Below, piece by piece: positions 26,356-35,295 of a DNA stretch of 62,120 nt. The stretch spans positions 1-62,120 of the forward strand of contig MDVS01000113.1 in NCBI GenBank assembly GCA_001940645.1. The letters run 5' to 3'. The position numbers were made by a program, and so were the translations under genes. How positions within the stretch are numbered: the stretch's first letter is position 1; the number at the start of each line of letters is the position of its first letter. The notes under the pieces are model-generated. The model did no database searches. It saw only the letters and a list, made by a program, of their open reading frames with translations, and was not told the origin of the DNA. This stretch comes from Candidatus Heimdallarchaeota archaeon LC_3. Lineage in GTDB: Archaea; Asgardarchaeota; Heimdallarchaeia; Hodarchaeales; LC-3.

Positions 26356-27924
26356 ATGTTTCAAATGATTAAAATGAAAAGAAATAAAACAATATTATTA
26401 TTGTTGTTTGGAGTTGGCTTATTCCTCAGTGGACTAATCCATGTTGCTCCTATTAACGGTTATCAAGACGAACCCTCTTGTAGCCAGTATGAAAAATATA
26501 TTGTCCAAAATGGTAACCTTGAAGTTTTCCAGTTATATAATGGCGATACATTAGAAGGTATCTTTGTAGCACCATCATTTAACTGGACAGCTTTTCACAA
26601 TAACTCTGACTTTTATATGACTAGTCCTGAGTTGCCGTGGAACTATGCTACGACAGCTTTACAAATCAACATGTCATTTATCTCAAACCTTAATCAAACT
26701 TTAAACAATCAACATGTTGTTGTTGTAATCAGAAACATTGACGGTTATTTAAACGCTTTTGATGGTCATTGTTTTGATGAAAACCCTGATACTAATCCCG
26801 ATGATTATATTTGTAACGATTATGTAGATTTTATTGTTGTTAATGGTTGGATTGATATTCCAATGCTAGGTGGCGATGGATTAAACGATCCTCAAATTGA
26901 AGAAGTTGAAATTTGGGGTCTGTTTTTACATTCATCTTTTGATTTTAATGCGTTTAATTCGAATCCCCATCAATATCTTTTAGATCATCAAAGTGATAAT
27001 TATAATACGTCAGCTACTATTGTAAAAGGCGGAATACAAGTGTCAGATTCATCATTGAATGGACAACATGTTGTTTTAGTAGTTCTTGATCATTCTGATC
27101 CTAATCAAGGCTTGTTTTCTGTTGATGGTATATGTAATGATCCTGATGGAGGTGATCAAGGTGGTGATTTTCCTTTTGATTCATTAACATATGGTCTTGG
27201 AATTGGTGATGTGCTTGATTACAAAATTAGTTTGAGTGGATTTGGTGAAGCAGTCCCCTTATTTGATATACAAACTGATGATAATCAAGAATTAACTGTT
27301 TCTGATGGTGATGTCATCTCTATTGAAATAACAGCCTTACCTTCTTTAGATGATTTAATGAAGGATAAGGATGGAGATCAAAATCAAACCTCTGATAATG
27401 AAGGAGATGATGATGGTGGTCTTGGAATCAAAGGAAATATGAAAGTCGGCTCACAGACTGTTACTGATAGTGAAATTTTTGGTTTCGTTTTACCTTTAGA
27501 ATTTGTCAAATTAGCGCATGAAAATCCCGATAATTTTACGTTATTTGGTGATGATCAAGAAGACCCTACTGATAATTCAACTAATGATGGTGATGGCAAT
27601 CCATTTCAGCGCGTTATTCGTACTACTGACGATACAGTGACAATAGGTACAAATGAGGGTGCAGAAATGAATTTCGAGGTAACATTTAATGTTCAATCGG
27701 GTGTGGCAATAAGATTTTCTCTTAGTGGTACTCCTCCAGACTCACCCACTGGGACCCAAGCTTCCTTAGTTTTTGAATTAACTACTGATTTGTCAACTCT
27801 AAATCCTGATAATCCTGAAAATACCAATAGTGTAGGAATTACTACAACTGATGGATTTGAATTAATAGGAATATTCTTCACTTTAATTGGAATTACAATT
27901 TATTCTAAAAAGAAAAGAAAATAG
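26356..27924 (+). CDS. Secreted acidic protein with C-terminal membrane anchor
   Basis: 522 residues. A basic N-terminus and hydrophobic stretch (LLLLFGVGLFLSGLIHV, ~14-30) form a signal sequence; a final helix (GFELIGIFFTLIGITIYS) followed by KKKRK anchors the C-terminus, so the body is outside the cell. Residues ~45-150 and ~155-260 are two related repeats with QHVVVVIRNIDGYLNAFDGH in the first and GQHVVLVVLDHSDPNQGLFS in the second. Residues ~330-420 contain Asp/Asn-rich loops (KDKDGDQNQTSDNEGDDDGG) that may bind calcium. Several N-x-S/T sites suggest N-glycosylation. No enzyme motif is seen. ATGs at 26356, 26365 and 26374 are possible starts. Confidence 0.7.
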   Translation: MFQMIKMKRNKTILLLLFGVGLFLSGLIHVAPINGYQDEPSCSQYEKYIVQNGNLEVFQLYNGDTLEGIFVAPSFNWTAFHNNSDFYMTSPELPWNYATTALQINMSFISNLNQTLNNQHVVVVIRNIDGYLNAFDGHCFDENPDTNPDDYICNDYVDFIVVNGWIDIPMLGGDGLNDPQIEEVEIWGLFLHSSFDFNAFNSNPHQYLLDHQSDNYNTSATIVKGGIQVSDSSLNGQHVVLVVLDHSDPNQGLFSVDGICNDPDGGDQGGDFPFDSLTYGLGIGDVLDYKISLSGFGEAVPLFDIQTDDNQELTVSDGDVISIEITALPSLDDLMKDKDGDQNQTSDNEGDDDGGLGIKGNMKVGSQTVTDSEIFGFVLPLEFVKLAHENPDNFTLFGDDQEDPTDNSTNDGDGNPFQRVIRTTDDTVTIGTNEGAEMNFEVTFNVQSGVAIRFSLSGTPPDSPTGTQASLVFELTTDLSTLNPDNPENTNSVGITTTDGFELIGIFFTLIGITIYSKKKRK

Positions 27925-27996
27925 TTTTTCTCTTTTTTCTTCTATTAATCTAACGTTAATATTTCAATATTTTTTTAATTTTTTCAACATATAATT

Positions 27997-28152
27997 CAAG
28001 ATGTAATTGCTGTTATAGGGAACATTGACAGCTATTTAAATGCTTTTGATGGATATTGTCACGAAAATTACCCTGATAATCCAGATGATTACAAAAGTAA
28101 TGAATGCGTAGATTTCATTGGTGTTATACATTAGATCGATATTCTCCTTTAG
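27997..28152 (+). pseudogene. Decayed partial duplicate of the secreted protein repeat
   Basis: Translating from 27997 gives QDVIAVIGNIDSYLNAFDGY and then NPDDYKSNECVDFIGV. This closely follows residues ~118-165 of the gene at 26356 (QHVVVVIRNIDGYLNAFDGH, then VDFIVVNGWIDI). TAG at 28132-28134 and TAG soon after break it, and there is no start or signal sequence. It is a tandem duplication remnant. Confidence 0.75.
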
Positions 28153-28338
28153 GAAACAATGTTGATGCAACAAAACCCGAAGACATTTAATTACTAGGCG
28201 TTTTCAAATAAATTAATTACTGGGGTCCATTTCCAGTTACTGGCTAGGATTTGGAGAACTTACAGGAAGCCTTGTCCGTTTGGGCAAGTTGGTTCATATA
28301 TTTATAAAGTTCTTAATCTAGAATATCATCCATTATAA

Positions 28339-28752
28339 ATGCGTGATGAAATGACAAACAAGATCCATTTTGAAGATAGATTAAATTGGAGAAATTGGTT
28401 AAGAAACAACCATAACAAATTAGATGAAATTTGGTTAATTTTTTTCAAAAAACATACTAATAAGCCAAATGTCTCATACAATGATTCTGTTGAAGAAGCT
28501 GTTTGCTTTGGTTGGATAGATAGTGTTAAGAAACGATTAGATGATGAAAGATATCTCTATAAATTTACCAAAAGAAAAAAAGTTAGTAAATGGTCTGAGT
28601 TAAATGAAAAGAGAGCATTAAAAATGATTGAAGAGGGAAAAATGACTGAGGTAGGAATGAGGAAATTTAAAATTAGGAAGAGCTATGATAAAGATTTTTT
28701 AAGGATCATATTGCCTATCATACAAGAAATCATTTCAGAAAATCGAAGATAA
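28339..28752 (+). CDS. YdeI/OmdA-family protein, probably C-terminally truncated
   Basis: 137 residues. The N-terminal 110 match the YdeI/OmdA pattern: WRNWLRNNHNKLDEIWLIFF, then DSVEEAVCFGWIDSVKKRLD, then KFTKRKKVSKWSELNEKRAL and LKMIEEGKMTEVGMRK. Full-length members run to ~190 residues with a second domain that is replaced here by ~28 unrelated residues. An unrelated coding-like piece begins at the same place (28751). It is probably a broken gene fused by deletion. ATG 28339 or 28351 may be the start. Confidence 0.65.
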   Translation: MRDEMTNKIHFEDRLNWRNWLRNNHNKLDEIWLIFFKKHTNKPNVSYNDSVEEAVCFGWIDSVKKRLDDERYLYKFTKRKKVSKWSELNEKRALKMIEEGKMTEVGMRKFKIRKSYDKDFLRIILPIIQEIISENRR

Positions 28753-28933
28753 TAACAAACACTGTAATTTTTGTACAACAGAATGGTCAGCTTGGAATGA
28801 AAATAACCAAGAACTTAATTTAAAATTCAGGATTATTTCTTTAAAAGATGAGAATTTTGAAAAGATTCATAATTCTTTGATGTTCCTAATTCCCTTAAAT
28901 CTTAGTATTGAAACTGAAACTACTGATAATTAA
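28751..28933 (+). pseudogene. 3' fragment of an unknown gene
   Basis: Open frame without start, out of frame with the YdeI-like gene. It encodes HCNFCTTEWSAWNENNQEL followed by LKFRIISLKDENFEKIHNSL and ends in TAA (28931-28933). The CxxC followed by Trp might come from a redox or zinc protein. It directly follows the truncated YdeI-like gene, which fits a deletion that joined two genes. Confidence 0.35.
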
Positions 28934-29040
28934 ATATTTTTATGAAAATTAATAGAAATTTTTTGATTTAGATAGGAAGAATTGTAAACAAAAGAGATTT
29001 ATCAAAAATGTTTTTCTTTCTTTGAAATGTTAGAATAAAG

Positions 29041-29658
29041 CTATTGTTTTGATATCGCTAAGATAAAACCGTTAGAATGACCGTTACCAGAACGTCTAGA
29101 ATTAATTTTGTATTCGAAGAGGGCGGTTCCACCACTTACATATTGGAACCATTCACCTGTTTCAGTCTCCTCAAGGAAATAAGCATAAATTGGCCAACAG
29201 GTTGAGCAAGGCCAAGAATTATACCCTGATACAATGGGTTTTATACTTATATAGATAAGGTTTGTATTAAAACCAAAACTATCCGCATCTGCGAGCGATA
29301 ATGTGGCTGTATAACCCTCGTATATTGTATGTGTATTTGAACCTGTGGGGGAGGGATAAAAATACTGAATATAGTCTTCTGCATCTTGAACATCACTTTC
29401 CCTATAATCACTCGACCTGCTCCTTGAATGAAAATAAAGTTCTCCCTGTCCACAAGTCTCCCATTCAGGCCACCATCCACAGCCTCCATCTCCGTCATCA
29501 GCAAGCTCGATTCTGTATATTATAAATTGTAGAGTTATTGAAGAAGATGGCGCTCTTGCGGGTTGGACAGGTTGGAAAGCGAAGCCTAAATTCGAGACTC
29601 CTAGCATTCCCAACATTAACACAAACATAATTAAACCATTTGTTTTTTTGTTTTTCAT
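29041..29658 (-). CDS. Small secreted protein, paralogue of 34705-35295
   Basis: 205 residues. Signal peptide in residues 1-30 (MFVLMLGMLGVSNLGFAF). The mature part contains IYRIELADDGDGGCGWWP, WETCGQGELYF, a WPCSTCWPIYAYFLEET block and a C-terminal RRSGNGHSNGFILAIS. Four conserved Cys could form two disulfides outside the cell; the DDGDGG loop could hold a metal. There is no C-terminal anchor, so it is likely released. I do not recognise the family. GAGGAA precedes the ATG. Its paralogue lies 5 kb away on the other strand. Confidence 0.7.
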   Translation of the reverse strand: MKNKKTNGLIMFVLMLGMLGVSNLGFAFQPVQPARAPSSSITLQFIIYRIELADDGDGGCGWWPEWETCGQGELYFHSRSRSSDYRESDVQDAEDYIQYFYPSPTGSNTHTIYEGYTATLSLADADSFGFNTNLIYISIKPIVSGYNSWPCSTCWPIYAYFLEETETGEWFQYVSGGTALFEYKINSRRSGNGHSNGFILAISKQ

Positions 29659-30210
29659 TATTTTTTCCTCATTGAAATTAAAGAACTTTTTAATTCACCC
29701 TTATTATTGATCTCTCGAGTTAAAATTATCAACAAGAGAAATAGCATTAATATTTTTATGAATTAAAAAAATTCGTTACAATTTCAACCTTAACATTAAA
29801 AGACTTATAAATGTATTTCATTTAATATAGTTCAATAATCCACATTTACAAGCATTTCTATCTTGGTCAAAAAAATGTTAAAAATGTATCTCACTAAAAA
29901 TATCTTTTGTTTTGCAAAAAATCTTTTAAATGACATTAATGTAAAAATTGATAATGGAATAAGCTATGATTAACTGTTGATCGTGTTTTCTTTTCCGATA
30001 AAGATACCAGAAGAATAATATTTAACTCAATAATATAGAATTACAAAAATCAAATCAATAGTCAAAAAATTCATAATTCAGCACAAATCCTCACTTATTG
30101 ACCATTTTGTCAATACTGAATAATTTAGACTATCATTTTTCCCTAAAAAAATAACAATCAATACTAAAAAACCAAGAATTTAAAACTCAATATAAAAATC
30201 TTTCAATATA
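29659..30210. other. Divergent intergenic region, partly duplicated upstream of 36066
   Basis: About 550 bp without a gene. The last ~100 bp (including CCAAGAATTTAAAACTCA) are closely similar to the DNA just before the DinB-like gene at 36066, so promoter and gene were duplicated together. The left part holds the promoter of the secreted protein gene at 29041-29658. Confidence 0.5.
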
Positions 30211-30540
30211 ATGAGTATACTAAAGAATATTGCTGTGGGTCAAGAATTTTTAGATACCTCTGTTAAAAGATTTCGCAAGATAAAAAATTTAACTGAAAAA
30301 ACTAATCTTCTTTAAATAAGAAAAGAACCCCATTCCGTAATAGAAGCAATATTGAGACAACTAACTCATTATTCAGAGCATGTAGGTCAAATAATGTTTC
30401 TAGCTAAGCATATTGAATGGGAAAACTTGGAACATCTATCCATGCCAAAAGATAAAGAATTATTTGATTATAAAGGAGAAACGCATTTTTTGACTATATC
30501 ATTTTTTATTAAAATCAATAGATGCATTTTAATACAATAA
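30211..30540 (+). pseudogene. Decayed copy of the DinB-like gene at 36066
   Basis: The first ~33 codons match the start of the intact gene (GQEFLDTSVKRFRKIKNL against GQEFLKISIERFHKLKDL). A TAA follows, and then the frame continues with RKEPHSVIEAILRQLTHYSE and HVGQIMFLAKHIEWENLEHL, matching the intact C-terminus. About 80 central codons, including the first metal-binding His motif, are deleted. The upstream ~100 bp are also shared. The last codons run past the normal end before a TAA at 30538-30540. Confidence 0.85.
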
Positions 30541-30558
30541 AAATAGAAGTGATTTTCT

Positions 30559-31629
30559 ATGATTTTCTCTATAATATTTTCGTTAACAGGATTTATATTA
30601 TCCGCTCTATTATCAATTTTTATTTTTCCATTTATAATAAGGTCAAGTGTAGCTTCTGGGATGACGACCGTTGATGTTCATAAGAAAGGAAGACCCATAA
30701 TACCGGAACTTGGTGGTCTAGTATCTATTATAGCATTTATTTTTTCATTTCTAACAATAACGGTTATCTTAGTATTTTTTTACAATTTAATTGAAAGGAA
30801 TAGTAATTTATATATTACATTCACCAAGGAATTTGGAGAATTTCTTTCGATAATCCCACTATATCTGGGAGGTCTTTTAGCTGTGGTAATAGCAGGATTA
30901 ATAGGATTAATTGATGACATTTTTGGACATAATATGGGATGGAGAGAAAAAATATTTTTAGGATTTTTACCAAGTTTTCCTTTAATTATTTTAGAAATAG
31001 AAAATAATATTGGTGGAATCAGGCTGGGAATATTGTATAGTCTGGTTGTTATTCCTCTAGGAATGAATTTTGCTTTTAATTCTTATAATATGTTAGCTGG
31101 ATTTAATGGATTGGAAACAGGTCTAGGAATCATCTCTTTTGCTACAATATTCTTTGTATCGCTATGGATAAATAATCCAATAATTCTAATATTTTCATCG
31201 TGTATGTTAGGTACTCTCATAGTACTTTTTTATTATAATAAATATCCTGCAAAAGTCTTAATTGGCAATTCAGGTACATTAATGCTAGGTGCAGCTTTAT
31301 TTAGTGTGATTGTGATAGGAGATATCGAAACACTAGCAATTGGAATATTTTTTCTTTATTTCATTAATTTTGTAATGTTTTTCTTCTATTTAAGAGATTC
31401 ACGAACAGATTTAGGAAATGGAAGAAAAAAAAAACTAGCAGATGTAGATGAAGATGAAAATTTGACACCTCCTTCACCTTGGACAATTTATTGGATTATA
31501 CCTTTTTATCGAAAGAATACAAAAGAATACACTAACGTAATGTATTTACTAATTATTCATTTTATTATTTGTTCAATTTCAGCTCTATTATTTTTCTTTT
31601 TAAATCCGAATACTTTTTCATTTACTTAA
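30559..31629 (+). CDS. Alg7/DPAGT1-like polyprenyl-phosphate GlcNAc-1-phosphate transferase
   Basis: 356 residues, about ten membrane helices, glycosyltransferase family 4 (MraY/WecA superfamily). Motifs in order: DVHKKGRPIIPELGG near 41-55, AGLIGLIDDIFG with the Asp pair, NSYNMLAGFNGLETG, and IGNSGTLMLG. The N-h-L-A-G-h-N-G-L-E form is that of eukaryotic Alg7 and archaeal relatives rather than bacterial MraY/WecA. It likely transfers an N-acetylhexosamine phosphate to dolichyl phosphate, starting the lipid-linked glycan for N-glycosylation. The secreted proteins nearby carry candidate sequons. Confidence 0.85.
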   Translation: MIFSIIFSLTGFILSALLSIFIFPFIIRSSVASGMTTVDVHKKGRPIIPELGGLVSIIAFIFSFLTITVILVFFYNLIERNSNLYITFTKEFGEFLSIIPLYLGGLLAVVIAGLIGLIDDIFGHNMGWREKIFLGFLPSFPLIILEIENNIGGIRLGILYSLVVIPLGMNFAFNSYNMLAGFNGLETGLGIISFATIFFVSLWINNPIILIFSSCMLGTLIVLFYYNKYPAKVLIGNSGTLMLGAALFSVIVIGDIETLAIGIFFLYFINFVMFFFYLRDSRTDLGNGRKKKLADVDEDENLTPPSPWTIYWIIPFYRKNTKEYTNVMYLLIIHFIICSISALLFFFLNPNTFSFT

Positions 31630-31640
31630 AGTTGGAAAAA

Positions 31641-32014
31641 AATGATTGCATTTTTAGATAAATGTGGAAGCATATTACTTTTTTTTTTTTATTTCTTCAA
31701 AAATCAATTCTCCAACTATTGTATTAAAAAACAATCATTTTAATAACTATGTTGGACTTTACGATAACAAAAGCGGTGACTATTTTATTTTACCTGAACC
31801 TCTTTCAGCTCTTCAAACTGCTCTCGCTTTTCCAGAAAAATTGTATGAATTAGAAATTGAAAATAAAGCTATACATCAATTCTATAGTGAAAATTACTAT
31901 TTAACGACCAAACTCTACAATAAATATGTAAATAAAGAAATTGAAGTATTTATATTTAGAATTCCCGATTTCAAGTTCATTTTCAATATGAATGAAATCT
32001 CAATTATAAATTAA
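31641..32014 (+). pseudogene. Hypothetical gene frameshifted at a T12 run
   Basis: From ATG 31641 the frame gives MIAFLDKCGSILLFFF and soon stops; the downstream frame (open from GTG 31664) gives ISSKINSPTIVLKNNHFNNY and continues for ~110 residues. The two join if the T12 run ending at 31690 loses one T. The product would be ~124 residues with YVGLYDNKSGDYFILPEPLS and a C-terminal FIFRIPDFKFIFN. Family unknown. It is either a slipped gene, a length-variable tract, or a homopolymer sequencing error. It is convergent with the permease at 32017. Confidence 0.5.
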
Positions 32015-32016
32015 AT

Positions 32017-32979
32017 TTATTCTTCAAATGGTACAGCAAGAGCTGTGGGGGATCCTAAAATACCTTTAACTCTCTGTCGTGACAAAATCATCGCCCATAA
32101 CGCAAGAAAGAAAATCGTAAAGAGAGAAGGAAGCATTTTCAAGATAGCAGTTGGTATACCACCTGGAAATATTAATGGAATACCTATCTGTTGAAAAGAA
32201 AATTGCGAAACATCAAAGTAACCAAAAAGATATGCACCAAAAACTGCTCCTAGGGGATTCCATAAAGCTACTACTGCTAATGCAATTATAATCCAACCTC
32301 TACCATTAGTCATTCCTTCAGACCAGAAACCGAGCCAACCCAGTGACAAATAAGCACCAGCAAGTCCCGCTAGTGTACCACCGAAAACAACACAGAGAAA
32401 TCTTATTAATCTGACATTAACACCCTGATTATAGGCAGCAGATGGATTTTCACCTACTGTTCTAATTAATATACCTATTCTTGTTTTAAATAAAATAAAC
32501 CACAAAACTGGTACGAGTAAATAAGATAAATATACTATAATATTATGATCAAAGAATACTGAACCAACAAATGGCAGATCACTTAAAAATGGGAGAGAAA
32601 TATCTTCTAATTTCGGAAAGGATTTACCTATAACATCTCTACCTAAAAATCCACTTAATCCTATCCCTAAAATTGTTAAACCAATACCAGAAACAATTTG
32701 GTTTCGGTTAAAAGTAATTGAGACAGTAGCATGAATGGAAGCTAAAAAACCACCTAGTAGCATACCAAACAATAGGCCAACAAAAATATTGTTGGTTAAT
32801 ACAGCCATAGCGTAAGAACCGGCTGCACTCGATATAATCATTCCTTCATTTCCTAAATTTAATATACCTGAGCGTTCAGCATAAATTTCACCAAGTGTCG
32901 GCAATAAAAAGAATGTAGCCGTAACAACTACTGAACTCCAAATACTTTCATTAAAAAAAATGCTTATGAGATCTGCCAT
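32017..32979 (-). CDS. ABC transporter permease, BMP/nucleoside-uptake type (second permease)
   Basis: 320 residues, about nine membrane helices. YAERSGILNLGNEGMIISSA near 33-52 is the signature of the YufQ/BMP-family permease, followed by NQIVSGIGLTILGIGLSGF and RTVGENPSAAYNQGVN. It starts on the last base of the preceding permease gene, so the two are coupled. Relatives import nucleosides or related solutes with a BMP-type lipoprotein and a fused double ATPase, neither of which is in the window. Confidence 0.9.
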   Translation of the reverse strand: MADLISIFFNESIWSSVVVTATFFLLPTLGEIYAERSGILNLGNEGMIISSAAGSYAMAVLTNNIFVGLLFGMLLGGFLASIHATVSITFNRNQIVSGIGLTILGIGLSGFLGRDVIGKSFPKLEDISLPFLSDLPFVGSVFFDHNIIVYLSYLLVPVLWFILFKTRIGILIRTVGENPSAAYNQGVNVRLIRFLCVVFGGTLAGLAGAYLSLGWLGFWSEGMTNGRGWIIIALAVVALWNPLGAVFGAYLFGYFDVSQFSFQQIGIPLIFPGGIPTAILKMLPSLFTIFFLALWAMILSRQRVKGILGSPTALAVPFEE

Positions 32980-34466
32980 TATTCACTCCTCCTATTGATT
33001 TTGAAATTCAATCTATATCGTAAGAAAAATTCTGCAACAAGAACAAATATTAAAATCGTCCCAGCGAATAAATCAAGCGCTGTTCCTGGAAGACCTTGCG
33101 TCAATTTTATCGCGTTACCACCTATAAACAAGGCAGCAAAGAAGAGTGCACTAATTATAATACCTAAAGGATTTAATCCTCCTAAATACGCCACAGCAAT
33201 TGCAGTGAAACCATAACCGGGTGAAACTGGAGTTAACCTTAATTGATTACCAGCAATTTCACCAACACCTGCAACCCCAGCAAATCCACCCGACAAAATC
33301 ATAGTAATCAGAGCAACCTTGAAAAAACTCATCCCTGCTGTTTTACCCGCAGCTTGATTCTTACCAGTAACATTGATTTCGTAACCGATTTTTGTCTTTG
33401 GTACACCTTTTTCTTGTCTGAAAAGAAAGTAATATGAAAGTATCGCTATAAGCAATCCTAAAAATATAGTTAAATGAATAGGAGATAAATGCCAACGAAT
33501 AGGTTTATCATTAATTTCAAAAGGAAGAACAATTATGAAATTGTCATCAATTAAATCGGGAAAAATCTTATTTAATCTTATCATTTCTGCAATAAAGAAC
33601 ACAATTACTACAATTCCTGAGAGAATAATGGCTGCACCAAGAATTTTTTTCAAATTTGGAGCTTCTTTAACTCGTTGTCTTTGCACTTCTTGTGATTCTT
33701 CATTATCACTATTCTTTGACTGAGGTCTATCGTGAATAAACAAGTAATATAATATTAGAATAATAATGAATGTCAAAACAAATAAGAGAACATAAAAAGA
33801 AGGAACATTAAAATATAATGGAAATCCACCAATTTCAAAAGGTAAACCTATAGGAATTTGTCCACTAAGAAATTCATTTAAACTTGGAATCTGACCTGCT
33901 TCAGGTATTCGTGACGAATATGTAAAACCTGTTTCGGGATCACGCCAAGGACCGCTAACTAGATATTCCATGATGAATAAAGCTGGAAAAACCATTAGAA
34001 AACTAACCACAACATCTGATCCCTGAAATCCACCTTTGGTACGAAATATGACAACGGGAATAGCCCAAATAGCTCCAGCAATGAATCCATTAATGAACAT
34101 TAATGGAATAAGAATATAAGGGGGCAAGTATGGAAATGTAAAAGCTGTTCCTGTAGCTGCTATCGTTCCCATTATGTATTGTCCTTCTGCGCCTATGTTG
34201 TCAATACGAGCTTTAAAAGGAATTGCTAGACCGACAGCTAATATCAATAATGTAATAAATATCCCTAAAGTGCTAGGAAATAGTCTAATATTGACTTCTA
34301 TCAGGTCTAAGTATAATTCAATAGGATCTACTCCAATAAACAAGAAAAAAATTGCTAATAATAATAACCCCATTACTAAGGCTAATATTCTAACAAAATA
34401 AGATTGAATCCCGATTATTGGTGATTTTCTTTTTTGAAACGATAAGCCAAATTTTCCAAATTGCAC
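32979..34466 (-). CDS. ABC transporter permease, BMP/nucleoside-uptake type (first permease)
   Basis: 495 residues, more than the usual ~350. The family core is IPFKARIDNIGAEGQYIMG near 82-100, FRTKGGFQGSDVVVSFLM, and a C-terminal AGVGEIAGNQLRLTPVSPGY. The extra length comes from a central insertion (~245-345) with a charged loop rich in Ser, Glu and Gln and two additional hydrophobic segments. First gene of the pair. Upstream is a divergent secreted protein gene, so the expected ATPase is not adjacent. Confidence 0.88.
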   Translation of the reverse strand: MQFGKFGLSFQKRKSPIIGIQSYFVRILALVMGLLLLAIFFLFIGVDPIELYLDLIEVNIRLFPSTLGIFITLLILAVGLAIPFKARIDNIGAEGQYIMGTIAATGTAFTFPYLPPYILIPLMFINGFIAGAIWAIPVVIFRTKGGFQGSDVVVSFLMVFPALFIMEYLVSGPWRDPETGFTYSSRIPEAGQIPSLNEFLSGQIPIGLPFEIGGFPLYFNVPSFYVLLFVLTFIIILILYYLFIHDRPQSKNSDNEESQEVQRQRVKEAPNLKKILGAAIILSGIVVIVFFIAEMIRLNKIFPDLIDDNFIIVLPFEINDKPIRWHLSPIHLTIFLGLLIAILSYYFLFRQEKGVPKTKIGYEINVTGKNQAAGKTAGMSFFKVALITMILSGGFAGVAGVGEIAGNQLRLTPVSPGYGFTAIAVAYLGGLNPLGIIISALFFAALFIGGNAIKLTQGLPGTALDLFAGTILIFVLVAEFFLRYRLNFKINRRSE

Positions 34467-34657
34467 TTTAAATACCTCCAGATTCGACCTGTGATCCTCC
34501 CATTAATAATCCTAATTTTTGTCTTGTCGCTTCTATCTAAATAAGTCTCTGATCAAAAAATATCTTCTTCAAATAGAAAAGTGGTTAAATTTAATAAATA
34601 AATTAGACTAACTAGTAAAAGTATTGAATATGTTTATATAGACACTTTTTCTAAATA

Positions 34658-34687
34658 AAATGGCTTAGTCATAAAACTAAACCATTT
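34658..34687 (+). promoter_or_regulatory. 12-bp inverted repeat in the leader of the secreted protein gene at 34705
   Basis: AAATGGCTTAGT (34658-34669) and ACTAAACCATTT (34676-34687) pair with one mismatch around six bases. It lies just before the GAGGTGG ribosome binding site and downstream of a TTTATATA box (34633-34640), so it would be in the 5' leader or over the transcription start. It may be an operator or an RNA hairpin. Confidence 0.5.
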
Positions 34688-34704
34688 AATGAGGTGGAAA
34701 CAAA

Positions 34705-35295
34705 ATGAAAAAAGCATATTCTTTGATAATGATAATATCGATATTAACAGTTTCTAATTTGAGTTTTTTTTTCCAATCAACTCAACCAGTGGGTGCTGAT
34801 CCTACCTATATTCAAATAGAAATTCAAATATACCGAATCGAACTTGCTGATGATGGAGATGGTGGTTGTGGATGGTGGCCTATTTGGGAAACTTGCGGAG
34901 AAGGTGAATTATTTGCCCAGACAAATACTCTTGGTGCAAAGGATGTTGAAAATGCAGAGGATTATATTCAGAACTTTTATCCAAATCCTAATGGTAAATT
35001 GACACAGACTGTTTATTACTCTGAACCATTTTTCACCTTCTCTTTAGGTGACAGTGACTTGTTTGGGGCAACGACTACATTAATTCATATTTATTTAAGA
35101 CCCCTTGAAAGTGGTCATAATAATTGGCCTTGTTCAACCTGTTATCCAGTCTATGCAAGTTTCCTTGAAGAAACTGATACAGGAGAATGGTACACGCACA
35201 GTACGCTATTTGAATACAATATTGACCATAGACGTTCTGGCAATGGCCATTCTAACGGTTTTGTTTTAGCAATGAGAAAAGTAGGTGGGAATTAG
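34705..35295 (+). CDS. Small secreted protein, paralogue of 29041-29658
   Basis: 196 residues with a signal peptide (LIMIISILTVSNLSFFF). It shares with its paralogue IYRIELADDGDGGCGWWP, WETCGEGELF, AEDYIQNFYPNPNG, WPCSTCYPVYASFLEET and RRSGNGHSNGFVLAM, including all four Cys. The segments between are diverged, so this is an old duplication with conserved blocks under constraint. A strong GAGGTGG precedes the ATG. No anchor or enzyme motif is seen; function unknown. Confidence 0.7.
   Translation: MKKAYSLIMIISILTVSNLSFFFQSTQPVGADPTYIQIEIQIYRIELADDGDGGCGWWPIWETCGEGELFAQTNTLGAKDVENAEDYIQNFYPNPNGKLTQTVYYSEPFFTFSLGDSDLFGATTTLIHIYLRPLESGHNNWPCSTCYPVYASFLEETDTGEWYTHSTLFEYNIDHRRSGNGHSNGFVLAMRKVGGN

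Noticed and set aside
28229..28338. GC-richer patch with a CTTGTCC/GGGCAAG hairpin, considered as a tRNA or small RNA
   Set aside because: No cloverleaf, T-loop or anticodon arm could be drawn; more likely remains of a coding sequence.
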